This document shows, piece by piece, positions 49,279 through 58,400 of a stretch of DNA of 64,000 bases. The notes beneath the pieces are model-generated. The model did not search any database and had not been told where the DNA came from. It saw only the letters and a list, made by a program, of their open reading frames with translations. Positions within the stretch are counted from its first letter, which is position 1. Each line of letters opens with the position of its first letter. The stretch is taken from assembly GCF_001941345.1 (NCBI RefSeq), contig NZ_CP009251.1, positions 1,612,001 to 1,676,000 on the forward strand, read 5' to 3'. Position numbers and translations under genes: made by a program. The stretch comes from Corynebacterium stationis (lineage in GTDB: Bacteria; Actinomycetota; Actinomycetes; Mycobacteriales; Mycobacteriaceae).

Positions 49279-49950
49279 ATGAACTTCGACGCCTCCAAGA
49301 TGCTTTCCTTCGACCTTGAAACCACCTCCGTCAATACTCGCGAAGCCAAAATCGTTACCTCTGCGGTCATTCGCATCGCCGGCCGTGATGTAGTGAAGAA
49401 AGAAACCCTCGCCGACCCGGGCGTAGAAATCCCCGAAGCAGCAGCCAAGATTCACGGCATCACCACGGAAAAGGCTCGTGCAGAAGGCCGCCCGCACGAT
49501 GAAGTCCTGCATGAGACCGTCAATGCCATTAAAACTGCGTGGGACGAAGGCTTTACCCTCATTGTCTACAACGCGCCTTATGACCTATCCGTGCTGCGCA
49601 ACCTCACTGGCGACTTCACAGTCACAGGCCCGGTCTTTGACCCTTATCTCATCGACCGTGTTAAAGACCGCTACCGCAAGGGCAAGCGCACCTTGGGCGA
49701 CTTGTGCCGCGAGTACAAGGTCACTTTAGATAATGCCCACGAAGCAACCGCCGATGCTTTGGCTGCCGCGCGCATTGCGTGGAAACAAGTCAACCAACGT
49801 TGGCCTGAGCTTAAAGACATGGACTCTGATGAGCTCATGGAGTTTCAAGCGGTTAATTTCTACGACCTAGCTGTTGATCAGAAGAAATACTTCGAAGGTA
49901 TCGGGCGCGATGTCTCCGACTTCAACATGTCCTGGCCGCTGCAGGGCTAA
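49279..49950 (+). CDS. 3'-5' exonuclease (DEDDh, DnaQ-like)
   Basis: A 223-residue exonuclease domain protein. Motif I is LSFDLETTSVN (Asp 12, Glu 14), motif II is YNAPYDLSVLRNL, and motif III is DNAHEATADALAAARI (His, Asp). All four acidic residues and the His are present, unlike the exonuclease at 5820-6467. The ATG at 49279 is preferred over 49249 because AAAGG precedes it and the domain begins at once. Divergent from ligA by 88 nt, so a repair role is likely but inferred. Confidence 0.85.
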   Translation: MNFDASKMLSFDLETTSVNTREAKIVTSAVIRIAGRDVVKKETLADPGVEIPEAAAKIHGITTEKARAEGRPHDEVLHETVNAIKTAWDEGFTLIVYNAPYDLSVLRNLTGDFTVTGPVFDPYLIDRVKDRYRKGKRTLGDLCREYKVTLDNAHEATADALAAARIAWKQVNQRWPELKDMDSDELMEFQAVNFYDLAVDQKKYFEGIGRDVSDFNMSWPLQG

Positions 49951-50068
49951 ATACTTAGATAGTGAGCGCTGCCTCTCCACCTATTCCAAAAATTTCAACG
50001 CCTTTGTAAATTAAGGGAATTATTTCCTGAATGTTGAAATCATTCCCGCAATGATGGAAGATGGGTTT

Positions 50069-50611
50069 ATGTCTTCGATCCCAGAACCGCAACGCAACAC
50101 GAGGAACGCCACGCAGCCCGCCAGCGCCGAAGAGCGCTTGGCGGCGCTGGAAGATCGTGTTGAGGCGCTTGAGAACGCCGCTGCAGAATCTTCTGCGGCA
50201 CAAGGGTTTTGGGTTGTGGATGCTCTTCATGCTCAACGTGACCAGATTCCTGAGGGCTCAGTTATTTTCGGCGGCGATATCGACGCAGCCGGTGGCAGCT
50301 ATAGCTACCAGTGGCAACGTCCCATCTCAACGCTTACTGAACCTTCAATGTGGAGTGAAAGCTTTGAACGCCTTTCCGCACTGGCACATCCGGTACGCGG
50401 GGAGATTTTGCGCCGATTACTGCAAGCTCCGGCTCAGGTCGCAGAGCTTGTCGGTGAAGAGATAGTCACATCCACGTCGACGGCATATCACCATCTATCT
50501 GCGCTTTCTCATGCTGGTTGGATTAAAAAATCCGGCAGCGGGACTTATGAGATTGCGCCAGCGCGGGTAATTCCGCTGCTGACCATCATTTCAGCTGGTG
50601 AGGACCACTAG
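50069..50611 (+). CDS. Winged-HTH (ArsR-like) regulator
   Basis: A 180-residue protein: a short coiled coil (about 20-42, EERLAALEDRVEALENAA), a Gly/Ser-rich middle, and a C-terminal winged HTH (about 95-170) with LAHPVRGEILRRLL and TSTAYHHLSALSHAGWIKK, typical of ArsR-type repressors. No metal-binding Cys is seen. GGAAG precedes the ATG. The stop lies 22 nt before the start of the serine hydrolase gene, so it probably controls that operon. A GGAA-N4-TTCC dyad upstream could be its own operator. Confidence 0.75.
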   Translation: MSSIPEPQRNTRNATQPASAEERLAALEDRVEALENAAAESSAAQGFWVVDALHAQRDQIPEGSVIFGGDIDAAGGSYSYQWQRPISTLTEPSMWSESFERLSALAHPVRGEILRRLLQAPAQVAELVGEEIVTSTSTAYHHLSALSHAGWIKKSGSGTYEIAPARVIPLLTIISAGEDH

Positions 50612-50633
50612 CTCAAGCAAAGGGGTAAGCGCC

Positions 50634-51623
50634 ATGAAAAGATCGGTTCTTTTCGGCATCCTGGCAACCGTCGTCGTACTCATCGGACTTTTGATCGTAG
50701 GTCCACAGCGCATCGCGTTGGCAAAGAACAACACGGGCGATGAGGAATTAGCACACAAGCTGCGAGAAAACGCAGGCAAAGCCCAAAACCAGATCACTGC
50801 CTTTACTTTCCACAATGGCGAAACAACCTTCGCAGGTGTCGGTGCCGATGAAAACACTGAAGTAGAAGTTGGCTCTGTGACCAAGACTTTCACCACTGAA
50901 CTTTTACGCCAGCAAGTCGAAAGCGGAGACATCAAATTAGACACCACGGTTGGAGACATCATTGATGTCGAAGGCAGTGAAGTCGCGGATGTCACCATGC
51001 TGGAATTGGCTGAGCATACTTCCGGTCTTCCGCGCTTGGACAAGGATAATTTTAAGATTTTCGGGAATCTTTTTGCGGCAAACCCTTACCTCGGCATTAC
51101 TCAAGAAGATATCTTCGATGCTGCTCGGACAGCGAGTTTGAGTGGTCGAGGTGAGGAGAACTATTCCAATTTTGGCGTCGCACTACTCGGACAGTTACTA
51201 GCGGTCAACGCCAATGCCGACTACGCGGTCTTGGTCGAGGATAATATCCTCGACCCCGCAGAAATGAACGACACCTACGTGGGTGGCGAAACCAATATTG
51301 CTGCGGATGCACCACGTGGGTTGGCAGCTAATGGAAAAGAGACTGCGCCTTGGGGTATGGACGGCTACGCCCCTGCTGGTTCAATTCGCTCCACGGCGGC
51401 AGACATGTCCAAATACGCCAGCTTCTTGCTGGAAAATAGCGAGTTCGAATTCGGTTGGTTCCCCGAGGATTCCGGCGGCTACTGGCACAACGGTGGCACC
51501 TACGGCTTTTCCACCATGCTAATTGTGGACCCAGAAAAGAATGAAGCCTTCTTTACCAGCGGCAACACTCCGCAAGGTGTCGAAGAACTCGCCGTGGCTA
51601 TCCGCCCAGGAGGTAATTCCTAA
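50634..51623 (+). CDS. Membrane-anchored beta-lactamase-fold serine hydrolase
   Basis: A 329-residue protein with an N-terminal uncleaved or signal-anchor helix (about 5-26) and a serine beta-lactamase/D-peptidase fold: nucleophile in GSVTKTFT (SxxK), YSN as the second motif and HNGGTYG in place of KTG. This group includes class C-like esterases, D-aminopeptidases and PBP-related proteins. Target unknown; a wall peptide or lipid ester is possible. Lies between the HTH gene and a small membrane protein gene, and AAAGGGGTAAGC is a strong ribosome site. Confidence 0.85.
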   Translation: MKRSVLFGILATVVVLIGLLIVGPQRIALAKNNTGDEELAHKLRENAGKAQNQITAFTFHNGETTFAGVGADENTEVEVGSVTKTFTTELLRQQVESGDIKLDTTVGDIIDVEGSEVADVTMLELAEHTSGLPRLDKDNFKIFGNLFAANPYLGITQEDIFDAARTASLSGRGEENYSNFGVALLGQLLAVNANADYAVLVEDNILDPAEMNDTYVGGETNIAADAPRGLAANGKETAPWGMDGYAPAGSIRSTAADMSKYASFLLENSEFEFGWFPEDSGGYWHNGGTYGFSTMLIVDPEKNEAFFTSGNTPQGVEELAVAIRPGGNS

Positions 51624-51907
51624 TGCTTATCCCCTACGTGCTCTACCTAATACTGGCGCTTATCGTTGGCGACAATATCTACCAGATGTGGAAGCTTACT
51701 CGCCCTGTGCAACCCGCAAAGTCCACAGCCAAGGTTTTAAGCCACTTGGTCTTTACCCTGGCCATCATTGTGTTTATCGCCTACACCATGCAATGGAATG
51801 TCCTGATCTCGATATTCATGTGGTGGCTAATAGCAGTAACTACCGCGGCCTATGCGGGCGTTGCTATTTGGCGCGTATTGCGCAATAGCGAAATCAAGCA
51901 GGCTTAA
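51623..51907 (+). CDS. Small membrane protein of the serine hydrolase operon
   Basis: A 94-residue protein with three hydrophobic segments (about 2-18, 33-52, 57-82) and a short basic tail. Its ATG overlaps the serine hydrolase stop by one base (TAATG), so the two are co-translated and probably function together. Its TAA stop overlaps that of the convergent MetE-like gene. I do not recognise the family. Confidence 0.7.
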   Translation: MLIPYVLYLILALIVGDNIYQMWKLTRPVQPAKSTAKVLSHLVFTLAIIVFIAYTMQWNVLISIFMWWLIAVTTAAYAGVAIWRVLRNSEIKQA

Positions 51908-52854
51908 AGATCGCCGGCGTCACGTTCGAGGATGCCGGCGATCTCCGCTACAAAGCGGTAAGCCTCCGCCATGTCTTTAAGGCTTTCACCTGCGGTGGCG
52001 GGGACAATATCAAGATTAGTGGTCAGGCGGATACGCGAGTGACCGATACGGTCCCAGGCTTTGGCAATGCTGATGGAGACTTGGCGTGAATCTTTCAGGC
52101 TGCCGTCGTCAAAGAAAGGATTGATCGCCAAAGCGAGGCGGTGGCCTTCTTCAATGTGCTCGCCGATGCCGTCTTGGTCAGTCGTTAACAGGTTGACGTC
52201 AATTACGGCAGTCTTTGCCACGCGGGCTGCTTCCCAGTTGGGGTGTTGCCCGGTGAAGTTCAGCAAGTCCGCATCAAATTGTTCTATGGCATCAGCTGCT
52301 ACTTCAGATGGAACGGGGCGCACGGGATCGAAATCCGTGGTGCCTTTGAGACCTGCTAGGACATCACCGTAGAGAGGTTCATCAATCTGCACGGCAATAT
52401 CGCAGTGGAAACGGTTTTTCAGATCCCGGATATGCTCATCCAAACCGGCATGCAAAGCAGCGGTGAGATCACGCAGGGCACCAGAATCAGTTATCGCACG
52501 GTGACCATTGGAAAGCTCCAGTGAGGCAGCAAGGGTCCACGGGCCAATAACTTGCACCTTGAGATTGTCGAGGTCATCGCCCCACAGCTCCTGCAAGATA
52601 TCGAGGTCACGGTCCATTCGATCCCACATGGCACGTGATGCCAACTGTGGACGGTCGGTCAAGCGCCAGCTGCGCGGGCCCCGATCGACAGACACCGCTT
52701 CCAAAAGCCCCGCGGTGCGCCCGATAGCATCGGATCCCAAACCACGGGTGGGAAGTTGCGGCAGGTGCAAATTATCGCCGGTCTCCCCGGCGATAATATC
52801 CGCAGCAACAGCAATATCGGTGCCAGGCACCGGGCCTAATCCAAACGCCGTCAT
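51904..52854 (-). CDS. MetE C-terminal-domain-like protein
   Basis: A 316-residue TIM-barrel protein of the vitamin-B12-independent methionine synthase family (UROD/MetE-like). The same family member lies beside ligA in M. tuberculosis (Rv3015c). The zinc-ligand pattern of true MetE (HxC and a later Cys) is not seen: the only Cys is in FHCDIAV. So methyl transfer to homocysteine is unlikely, and function is unknown. Conserved pieces include FGLGPVPGTD and VQIDEPLYGDVL. It starts 10 nt after the mnmA stop on the same strand, suggesting co-transcription. Confidence 0.75.
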   Translation of the reverse strand: MTAFGLGPVPGTDIAVAADIIAGETGDNLHLPQLPTRGLGSDAIGRTAGLLEAVSVDRGPRSWRLTDRPQLASRAMWDRMDRDLDILQELWGDDLDNLKVQVIGPWTLAASLELSNGHRAITDSGALRDLTAALHAGLDEHIRDLKNRFHCDIAVQIDEPLYGDVLAGLKGTTDFDPVRPVPSEVAADAIEQFDADLLNFTGQHPNWEAARVAKTAVIDVNLLTTDQDGIGEHIEEGHRLALAINPFFDDGSLKDSRQVSISIAKAWDRIGHSRIRLTTNLDIVPATAGESLKDMAEAYRFVAEIAGILERDAGDL

Positions 52855-52864
52855 CTATCTCGTG

Positions 52865-53950
52865 CTAAGCCGTTTCAATAATCGTGCCGGAGCCGATGAC
52901 AATATCGCCCAGCTCATCCGGAGATGGGAAGTACAGCACGGCAGCCTGTCCTGGAGCGACACCAGAGAGTGGCTCAGTGAGTTTCAAAACCATGGTGTCG
53001 GCATCCCGATCTACCTGCGCATGGCATGCCACGACGGAGCCGTGCGCACGTACCTGCACGTCGCATTCAAATTCGCCGTCCATCGCGGGGTGCAGATACT
53101 TCAAGCGGTCTGCGGTAATTTCCGTGACCTTGAGATCCTCGCGAGAGCCAACGGTTACGGTGCCAGTTTGGGCATCGATACCGGTGACATAGCGTGGGCG
53201 GCCATCGGCAGCCGGTGCCTTAATGTCCAAGCCCTTGCGCTGGCCGATGGTGTAGTTCCACGCACCATCGTGCTCGCGCAGCTCAGTACCGTCCTGGTCC
53301 ACAATCATGCCCGGTCGCATGCCGATGCGCGCGCCTAAGAAAGCCTGAGTGTTGCCATCAGGGATGAAGCAGATGTCGTAAGAATCTGGCTTGGATGCCG
53401 TGGAGAAACCGTGACGCTTAGCTTCCTCACGAATCAGCGGCTTCGGAGTATCGCCGATTGGGAAGTAGCAGTAATTGAGCTCTTCTGCGGTGATAACACC
53501 CAGTACGTAGGACTGATCCTTGTTCTCATCCAAGGAACGGCGCATATAGCCGTCCTTGTCCAAGGTAGCGTAGTGGCCGGTGGCCACGGCATCAAAGCCG
53601 AGCGCCATGCCCTTGCGCAAGAGCGCTGCGAACTTAATCTTTTCATTGCAGCGTAGGCATGGGTTAGGGGTTTCACCGCGGGCATAGGAATCCACGAAGT
53701 CACTGATCACTGCTTCCTTGAATTCTTCGGAAAAGTCCCAGACGTAAAATGGGATGCCTAATTTATCGCAGATGCGTCGTGCATCCGCGGAGTCTTCCAA
53801 TGAGCAGCATCCACGTGCTTTCTCACGGGTTTGTTGGGCATCTTTGTGCAGGGCAAGGTGGACGCCGACCACCTCATGTCCTGCTTCAACGGCACGAGCC
53901 GCTGCGACAGATGAGTCGACGCCTCCTGACATGGCAACCAAAACTCGCAT
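52865..53950 (-). CDS. mnmA: tRNA-specific 2-thiouridylase
   Basis: Adds sulfur to U34 of tRNA-Lys, -Glu and -Gln. The 361 residues show the PP-loop [14 protein letters not shown] (7-20), the first catalytic Cys in [16 protein letters not shown] (Cys 98), the second in [10 protein letters not shown], and the C-terminal beta-barrel. The cysteine desulfurase that feeds such enzymes is encoded a few genes on. Substrate tRNAs Gln and Glu with wobble U would need this modification, although the two tRNAs in this window have C34. Confidence 0.96.
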   Translation of the reverse strand: MRVLVAMSGGVDSSVAAARAVEAGHEVVGVHLALHKDAQQTREKARGCCSLEDSADARRICDKLGIPFYVWDFSEEFKEAVISDFVDSYARGETPNPCLRCNEKIKFAALLRKGMALGFDAVATGHYATLDKDGYMRRSLDENKDQSYVLGVITAEELNYCYFPIGDTPKPLIREEAKRHGFSTASKPDSYDICFIPDGNTQAFLGARIGMRPGMIVDQDGTELREHDGAWNYTIGQRKGLDIKAPAADGRPRYVTGIDAQTGTVTVGSREDLKVTEITADRLKYLHPAMDGEFECDVQVRAHGSVVACHAQVDRDADTMVLKLTEPLSGVAPGQAAVLYFPSPDELGDIVIGSGTIIETA

Positions 53951-53977
53951 GTTATGGGAGTGTACTCTTTATTAGCT

Positions 53978-54832
53978 ATGGGTAAAAAGCGTGGCAAACG
54001 AGGTCACAGTTCTTCTTCATCCAGCGTTGGAGCACAGACCTCACCAATTGGTACTTATGAGATTTCTACGGGTACTGCGGAGATTGAAGCAGACCCGTTT
54101 CGCGATGGTGCATATGTCTTGCACGTCAATGGTGTCCCCAGTTCCCATATTGTTCCGGGTGAGCCGCGGGAACTCGAATTTGAGTATATGCGCTGGATTG
54201 CTGCTGCCGTCGAAGCTTTCGCACCAGGTCATCGTCTAACTCATTTAGGCGGCGGTGCCTGTTCGCTCGCGCGCTACTTTGCGGATATCTGGGATGACTC
54301 GAAGAACACCGTCGTGGAATTTGATGCCAAGCTCGGTGAGCTCGTCCGCGAGAAATTCGATATCCCGCGCGCACCGAAGGTGAAGATTCGTGCGGGTGAA
54401 GCTCGTGAGGAAACCGAGAAGTTTCTGCCGGCCTCCCGCGATGTCATCATCCGTGATGTATTCGCCGGCGCTGTCACGCCTACTCCCCTGACCACCGTGG
54501 AGTTTTTCCAAACGGCGCACCGCTCACTGGTGCCAGGTGGACTCTATGTCGCCAACTGCGGCGATCATTCTGATTTGCGCGGTGCCAAAGCAGAAGTCGC
54601 TGGACTCAAAGAAGTCTTTGGTCACGTCGCGGTTATCGCAGATCCGCCCATGCTCAAAGGCCGGCGCTACGGCAACATCATTCTGATCGCTTCAGATACT
54701 GAATTGCCTTCGCAGCACCAAGAGATGACCTCTCTCCTACTTGGCGGCGCGGTGCCTGCACACTACAAGGGACCAGCCTGGATTGAAAAGTTCGCAACTG
54801 GTGCATCTGGTCGCCATGACGAGGATGACTAG
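53978..54832 (+). CDS. Spermidine-synthase-like SAM-dependent methyltransferase fold protein
   Basis: A 284-residue protein with a basic Ser-rich N terminus and a Rossmann-like fold: motif I THLGGGACSLARYFADIWD, acidic VVEFDAKLGELVREKF, and DVIIRDVFAGAVTP. It resembles the spermidine synthase family more than other methyltransferases, but polyamine synthesis genes are absent here and the substrate is unknown. The start at 53978 is chosen because the GKKRGKRG sequence is at the natural start; no ribosome site exists, so it may be leaderless. Divergent from mnmA. Confidence 0.75.
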   Translation: MGKKRGKRGHSSSSSSVGAQTSPIGTYEISTGTAEIEADPFRDGAYVLHVNGVPSSHIVPGEPRELEFEYMRWIAAAVEAFAPGHRLTHLGGGACSLARYFADIWDDSKNTVVEFDAKLGELVREKFDIPRAPKVKIRAGEAREETEKFLPASRDVIIRDVFAGAVTPTPLTTVEFFQTAHRSLVPGGLYVANCGDHSDLRGAKAEVAGLKEVFGHVAVIADPPMLKGRRYGNIILIASDTELPSQHQEMTSLLLGGAVPAHYKGPAWIEKFATGASGRHDEDD

Positions 54833-54833
54833 T

Positions 54834-54876
54834 AAGCGTTAGTGAAGCACTAGTGGAGTATGAAGCTCTAACGCTT
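54834..54876. terminator. Terminator between the methyltransferase-like and GH25 genes
   Basis: Perfect 9-bp stem AAGCGTTAG (54834-54842) with CTAACGCTT (54868-54876). Works for both convergent genes. Confidence 0.6.
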
Positions 54877-54885
54877 CTTACGGGT

Positions 54886-56058
54886 TTATTGCTGGGCGAT
54901 CTCTGTGAGCGCACCGACGGCGGCTTCATACTCTGGGGATTCGGCAGCGCCTGCTGGCGCCACGCCGTTCTCTTCAGCAACGTGCTGGGCGTTATCCAGC
55001 AGCAGCACCAAGTCGCCTAGGGTGTAGTGGCCATTGGCCATCTCTTTAAGTTGTTCGACTGGCAAATTGTTCTGCGCAATCAGGTCATTGACGACATCGG
55101 GAAGGCCGTCAAGGTTGGCGTTCTCGGCGGCATCGACAAGCGCTGGCGCTGCGATGACCCCTGCTGCCAGAGCTAAGATAACACCGATGATTGCTGCGGC
55201 GTCGCCACCTAAATCAATACCTTCGTCAACGGTCAAGCCTTCCAGCTTGCCTCCGGAGGCTTCCAGCTGACCCGCGGAGAACATATTCAACTGATTTTCA
55301 TCGCCGTTAAAGAGGTTCAAGTCCACGTTTCCAGCAATGCCATTGACGCGGCCGGCATCAGAGCGCTGCCACATATCCAGTTTGTCCCAACCGCCAACCG
55401 GCTGCGGTGCGGTGGACTGATAAGCCGCCAGCCACAGCGGGTAGTTCGCAAATTCCTGGGAGTTATTCATCTGCTCAATCCAGAAATAGCGGTAGGTATA
55501 GACCATTGGCGTGCGGCCGGTTAGTGACTGCAGCTCGTTTAAGAACTCACGCGTCCAGGCGCTAAGCTGCTCCGGGCTTTTGCCTTCAGCAACTTCTAAG
55601 TCCAGCACAGGTGGCAAAGAGTGATTACCCACCTGGTTATATTGCGCGGCATAGTGCTGAGCCTGTGCACGTGGGTCACCCGCGGGGCGCGCGTAGTGGT
55701 AGGTACCGACTTTCATGCCGCTTGCCGCAGCCTGTGAGGTATCTTCTGCCAAGTGTTCATTAGTCCACGTGGATCCTTCCGAGGCCTTGATGACAGCAAA
55801 GGATTGGCCGTCGGTGCGGACCTGATCCCACGCAATCGCTTGGCCATCAGGGTGCTGCCAGCGGGAGACATCCACACCGGAGGCGATACCTGGCACGGTC
55901 GATGCCGTGGGGTTTACAGAACCCGGCACAACGCCTTCCGGCAATTCGATCGGAAGATTCGCTGGTAGACCAGGAATCGCCGTGGCAGGAAGGACCAATA
56001 AGGATCCAGCAACGGCAGCGGTGGCGGTCACGGCAGTAAGCAAGCGGAGTTTACGCAT
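54886..56058 (-). CDS. Secreted GH25 lysozyme-like muramidase with C-terminal extension
   Basis: A 390-residue exported protein. Residues 1-27 are a signal peptide ending near ATA-IPG. The GH25 domain (about 60-255) starts GVDVSRWQHPDG and has the catalytic acidic pair in PPVLDLEVAEG (Asp and Glu) and MVYTYRYFW. The C-terminal part (about 265-390) has a hydrophobic segment (AAAIIGVILALAAGVIAAPAL) that may anchor the protein, then a helical tail. Cleaves peptidoglycan glycan strands, so probably a wall remodelling enzyme. Confidence 0.85.
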   Translation of the reverse strand: MRKLRLLTAVTATAAVAGSLLVLPATAIPGLPANLPIELPEGVVPGSVNPTASTVPGIASGVDVSRWQHPDGQAIAWDQVRTDGQSFAVIKASEGSTWTNEHLAEDTSQAAASGMKVGTYHYARPAGDPRAQAQHYAAQYNQVGNHSLPPVLDLEVAEGKSPEQLSAWTREFLNELQSLTGRTPMVYTYRYFWIEQMNNSQEFANYPLWLAAYQSTAPQPVGGWDKLDMWQRSDAGRVNGIAGNVDLNLFNGDENQLNMFSAGQLEASGGKLEGLTVDEGIDLGGDAAAIIGVILALAAGVIAAPALVDAAENANLDGLPDVVNDLIAQNNLPVEQLKEMANGHYTLGDLVLLLDNAQHVAEENGVAPAGAAESPEYEAAVGALTEIAQQ

Positions 56059-56216
56059 GCATCACAGCCTAACTGAATTCACTTTAGTCACATACGTTTC
56101 ATGCGTAACAATTTCGACATTTCATCCAACATTCATCTTCCGCGCCCCCTTCGAGAGGGTTTCCCGTGCCAGTCAGAAAGCCAAGGGAAAATTTAAGGAA
56201 AAGTCTGCATAAAAAT

Positions 56217-56289
56217 AAAAATCTTCAGCACGCGGCGAGTTGCGAAGTATAATTTCGCGCTCCACGGTGCCGAAGATTTCTTGTGCTGG
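56217..56289 (-). terminator. Terminator of the etfB-etfA-nifS operon
   Basis: AAAATCTTCAGCAC (56217-56231) pairs with GTGCCGAAGATTT (56277-56289) with one bulge, and a smaller GCGAA/TTCGC hairpin lies in the loop. The minus strand then reads TTTTTATTTTTATG. Gap 56059-56216 shows only promoter-like AT-rich sequence. Confidence 0.85.
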
Positions 56290-56318
56290 AAGTCGTAGCT
56301 GGCTAAAAAGATAGCCCC

Positions 56319-57446
56319 CTAGACTGAGCGGGCGAGCGCCACGACCTCTGGGAGGAGGCCCAGCAGCTCATTGACGTCGGCTTCGGTGCTTAACCGGCCC
56401 AGGGTAAAGCGCAGGGAGCCTCTGCCCTGCTCATCGTCAACGCCCATGGCTTCGAGCACATGCGACATGCGGTTAACCCCTGCGTGGCAGGCAGAGCCAG
56501 TAGCGGCCTCAACCCCGCGCTGGTCCAGCAACATGATCAGACTATCGCCATCGGTGCCGGGGAAAGAGACGTGCAGGTGTGAATCCAAGGAAGGTTCATT
56601 GGTGTTGATGACGGCATCATCGATGCTGCCCAAAATGCCCTCGCGCAGTTGGTTGCGCAGCGCAAGAATATGCGCGGTTTCCTGCTCCATCTGCTCGACA
56701 GATTCTTTCAATGCAGCGGCCAGGCCCGAAGCGCCAGCAACGTCGTTGGTGCCAGGGCGAATGCCACGTTCTTGCCCGCCGCCAAACATCAATGGTCGCG
56801 GTGCTGGGGTGCGCTTGGCCAGCAGGAGGCCAATACCGCGCGGTCCACCAAATTTATGCGCGCTGGCTGCCAGTGTGGCAGCACCTAGCTCGTGGAAATT
56901 AACCGGCAATTTGCCCACGACCTGCACAGCATCCACGTGAACGGGAGTGCCCGCGGCCGCTGCGCGGGCAACAATATCTGCGACCGGCATAATCGCGCCG
57001 GTCTCATTATTGGCCCACATGGCAGTAGCCACAGCCGCCGGAGTATCCAGCGCCGAGAGCTCGCTGATGTGCCCATCACGGCCAACCGGTAGGAGATCAA
57101 CCGTGGCGCCGTGTTCTTGTTCTAAGCGAGCAACGGTATCGCGCACCGCAGAGTGCTCAATCGGCGTGGAAATAATCCGGCCCGCGCCAGCTTCATTCGA
57201 AGAAGCGTGGAAAAGACCCTGCATGGCGATATTGTCAGCTTCGGTGCCGGAGGCAGTAAAGATCACTTCAATCGGCTCGCAGCCCAGTAGCTCAGCCACG
57301 GTTTCCCGGGCGTCATCTAATACCGACCGGGCTTTGCGGCCCGAGGCATACTGCGCACCAGCATTTAACATGCCGGAAGCGTCAACCCACGCATCAATCG
57401 CAGACTGGCGCATGGGTTGGGTTGCTGCGTAATCGAAATACGACAT
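56319..57446 (-). CDS. Cysteine desulfurase (NifS/IscS-like)
   Basis: PLP enzyme moving sulfur from cysteine to acceptor proteins for tRNA thiolation or Fe-S clusters. The 375 residues have the PLP Lys in LAASAHKFGGPRGIG and the sulfur-carrying Cys in GSACHAGVNRMSHVLEAMG. NEA residues in the N-terminal half (FTASGTEADNIAMQG) complete the fold. The ATG overlaps the etfA stop by one base, so it belongs to the etfBA operon. Same place as IscS (Rv3025c) in M. tuberculosis. Confidence 0.93.
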   Translation of the reverse strand: MSYFDYAATQPMRQSAIDAWVDASGMLNAGAQYASGRKARSVLDDARETVAELLGCEPIEVIFTASGTEADNIAMQGLFHASSNEAGAGRIISTPIEHSAVRDTVARLEQEHGATVDLLPVGRDGHISELSALDTPAAVATAMWANNETGAIMPVADIVARAAAAGTPVHVDAVQVVGKLPVNFHELGAATLAASAHKFGGPRGIGLLLAKRTPAPRPLMFGGGQERGIRPGTNDVAGASGLAAALKESVEQMEQETAHILALRNQLREGILGSIDDAVINTNEPSLDSHLHVSFPGTDGDSLIMLLDQRGVEAATGSACHAGVNRMSHVLEAMGVDDEQGRGSLRFTLGRLSTEADVNELLGLLPEVVALARSV

Positions 57447-58387
57447 TAGACGCGCTTCTTCAATTCTTCGACGAGTGCTGGCGCAAATTCATGCAGGTCA
57501 GCAACTACGCCGAGATCGGCGATCTGGAAGAAAGGCTCATCCTGGTCTTGGTTGACCACGACGATGGTGCCAGAGGTCTGCATACCGGAGGTGTGCTGGA
57601 TAGCACCGGAGATGCCCAGACCAATGTAGAGATCCGGAGAGACGGTTACACCGGTCTGTCCGATCTGCAGCGCTGGGTCGTACCAGCCTTCATCCACGGC
57701 GTCGCGGGTAGCGCCCACGGCAGCGGAGAGAGCATCGGCCAGCGGTTCTACTACCCCGGCGAATTCATTGCCTACACCGCGGCCACCGGCCACGACGGTC
57801 TTGGCAGTGCCCAATTCCGGACGCGCCGACTTCACTGCTGGTGTGAATCCTACAACCTGCACATCGCGCTCGGTTGCTGCTGGCAGCGGCATTGGCACAA
57901 CCTGCGCCTGCGCTGGTGCCTCGGAGGGCTCTACTGCACCTGGCTGCACGGTATACACCGGGCAGTTACCGTGAGCAGAAGCGGTGACCTCCGTGGAGCC
58001 GCCGAAAATCGACAAGGTTGCTGAGCGGTCTTCAGCAATCGCTGAAACATTAGCCAAGACACCGGAGGCAAGGCGTGCGCCCAAGCGGCCAGCAATCTCA
58101 TTGCCCGTGCGGTCTGCCGCGATGATAATCGGCGCTGGGTTAGCCTGACCCAAAGCGTGCAGGGCATCGACCTCTGGGGTGATTAGGCGAGCGTCATAAT
58201 CAGCAGCGGTGGCATTGACAACCTGCACCGCTCCGAACTTTTCCAACTCCGGGGCAAGTTCCTCAGCGTGTCCACCGACAACTACGGCAGATACAGCGCC
58301 CAAAGGACGTGCTGCAGTAATGAGTTCGGCGGTAACTGGGGCTAGCTGGCCGGCATCGTGCTCGACCAAAACATAGACGTGAGACAC
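57446..58387 (-). CDS. etfA: Electron transfer flavoprotein alpha subunit
   Basis: Binds FAD and shuttles electrons from acyl-CoA or similar dehydrogenases to the membrane quinone pool. 313 residues. The FAD-binding C-terminal domain shows VVAGGRGVGNEFAGVVEPLA, QIGQTGVTVSPDLYIGLGIS and GAIQHTSGMQTSG with PFFQIADLGVV. Starts 13 nt after etfB and ends in the start of the nifS gene. Confidence 0.96.
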   Translation of the reverse strand: MSHVYVLVEHDAGQLAPVTAELITAARPLGAVSAVVVGGHAEELAPELEKFGAVQVVNATAADYDARLITPEVDALHALGQANPAPIIIAADRTGNEIAGRLGARLASGVLANVSAIAEDRSATLSIFGGSTEVTASAHGNCPVYTVQPGAVEPSEAPAQAQVVPMPLPAATERDVQVVGFTPAVKSARPELGTAKTVVAGGRGVGNEFAGVVEPLADALSAAVGATRDAVDEGWYDPALQIGQTGVTVSPDLYIGLGISGAIQHTSGMQTSGTIVVVNQDQDEPFFQIADLGVVADLHEFAPALVEELKKRV

Positions 58388-58400
58388 GTTAATTCTCCTA

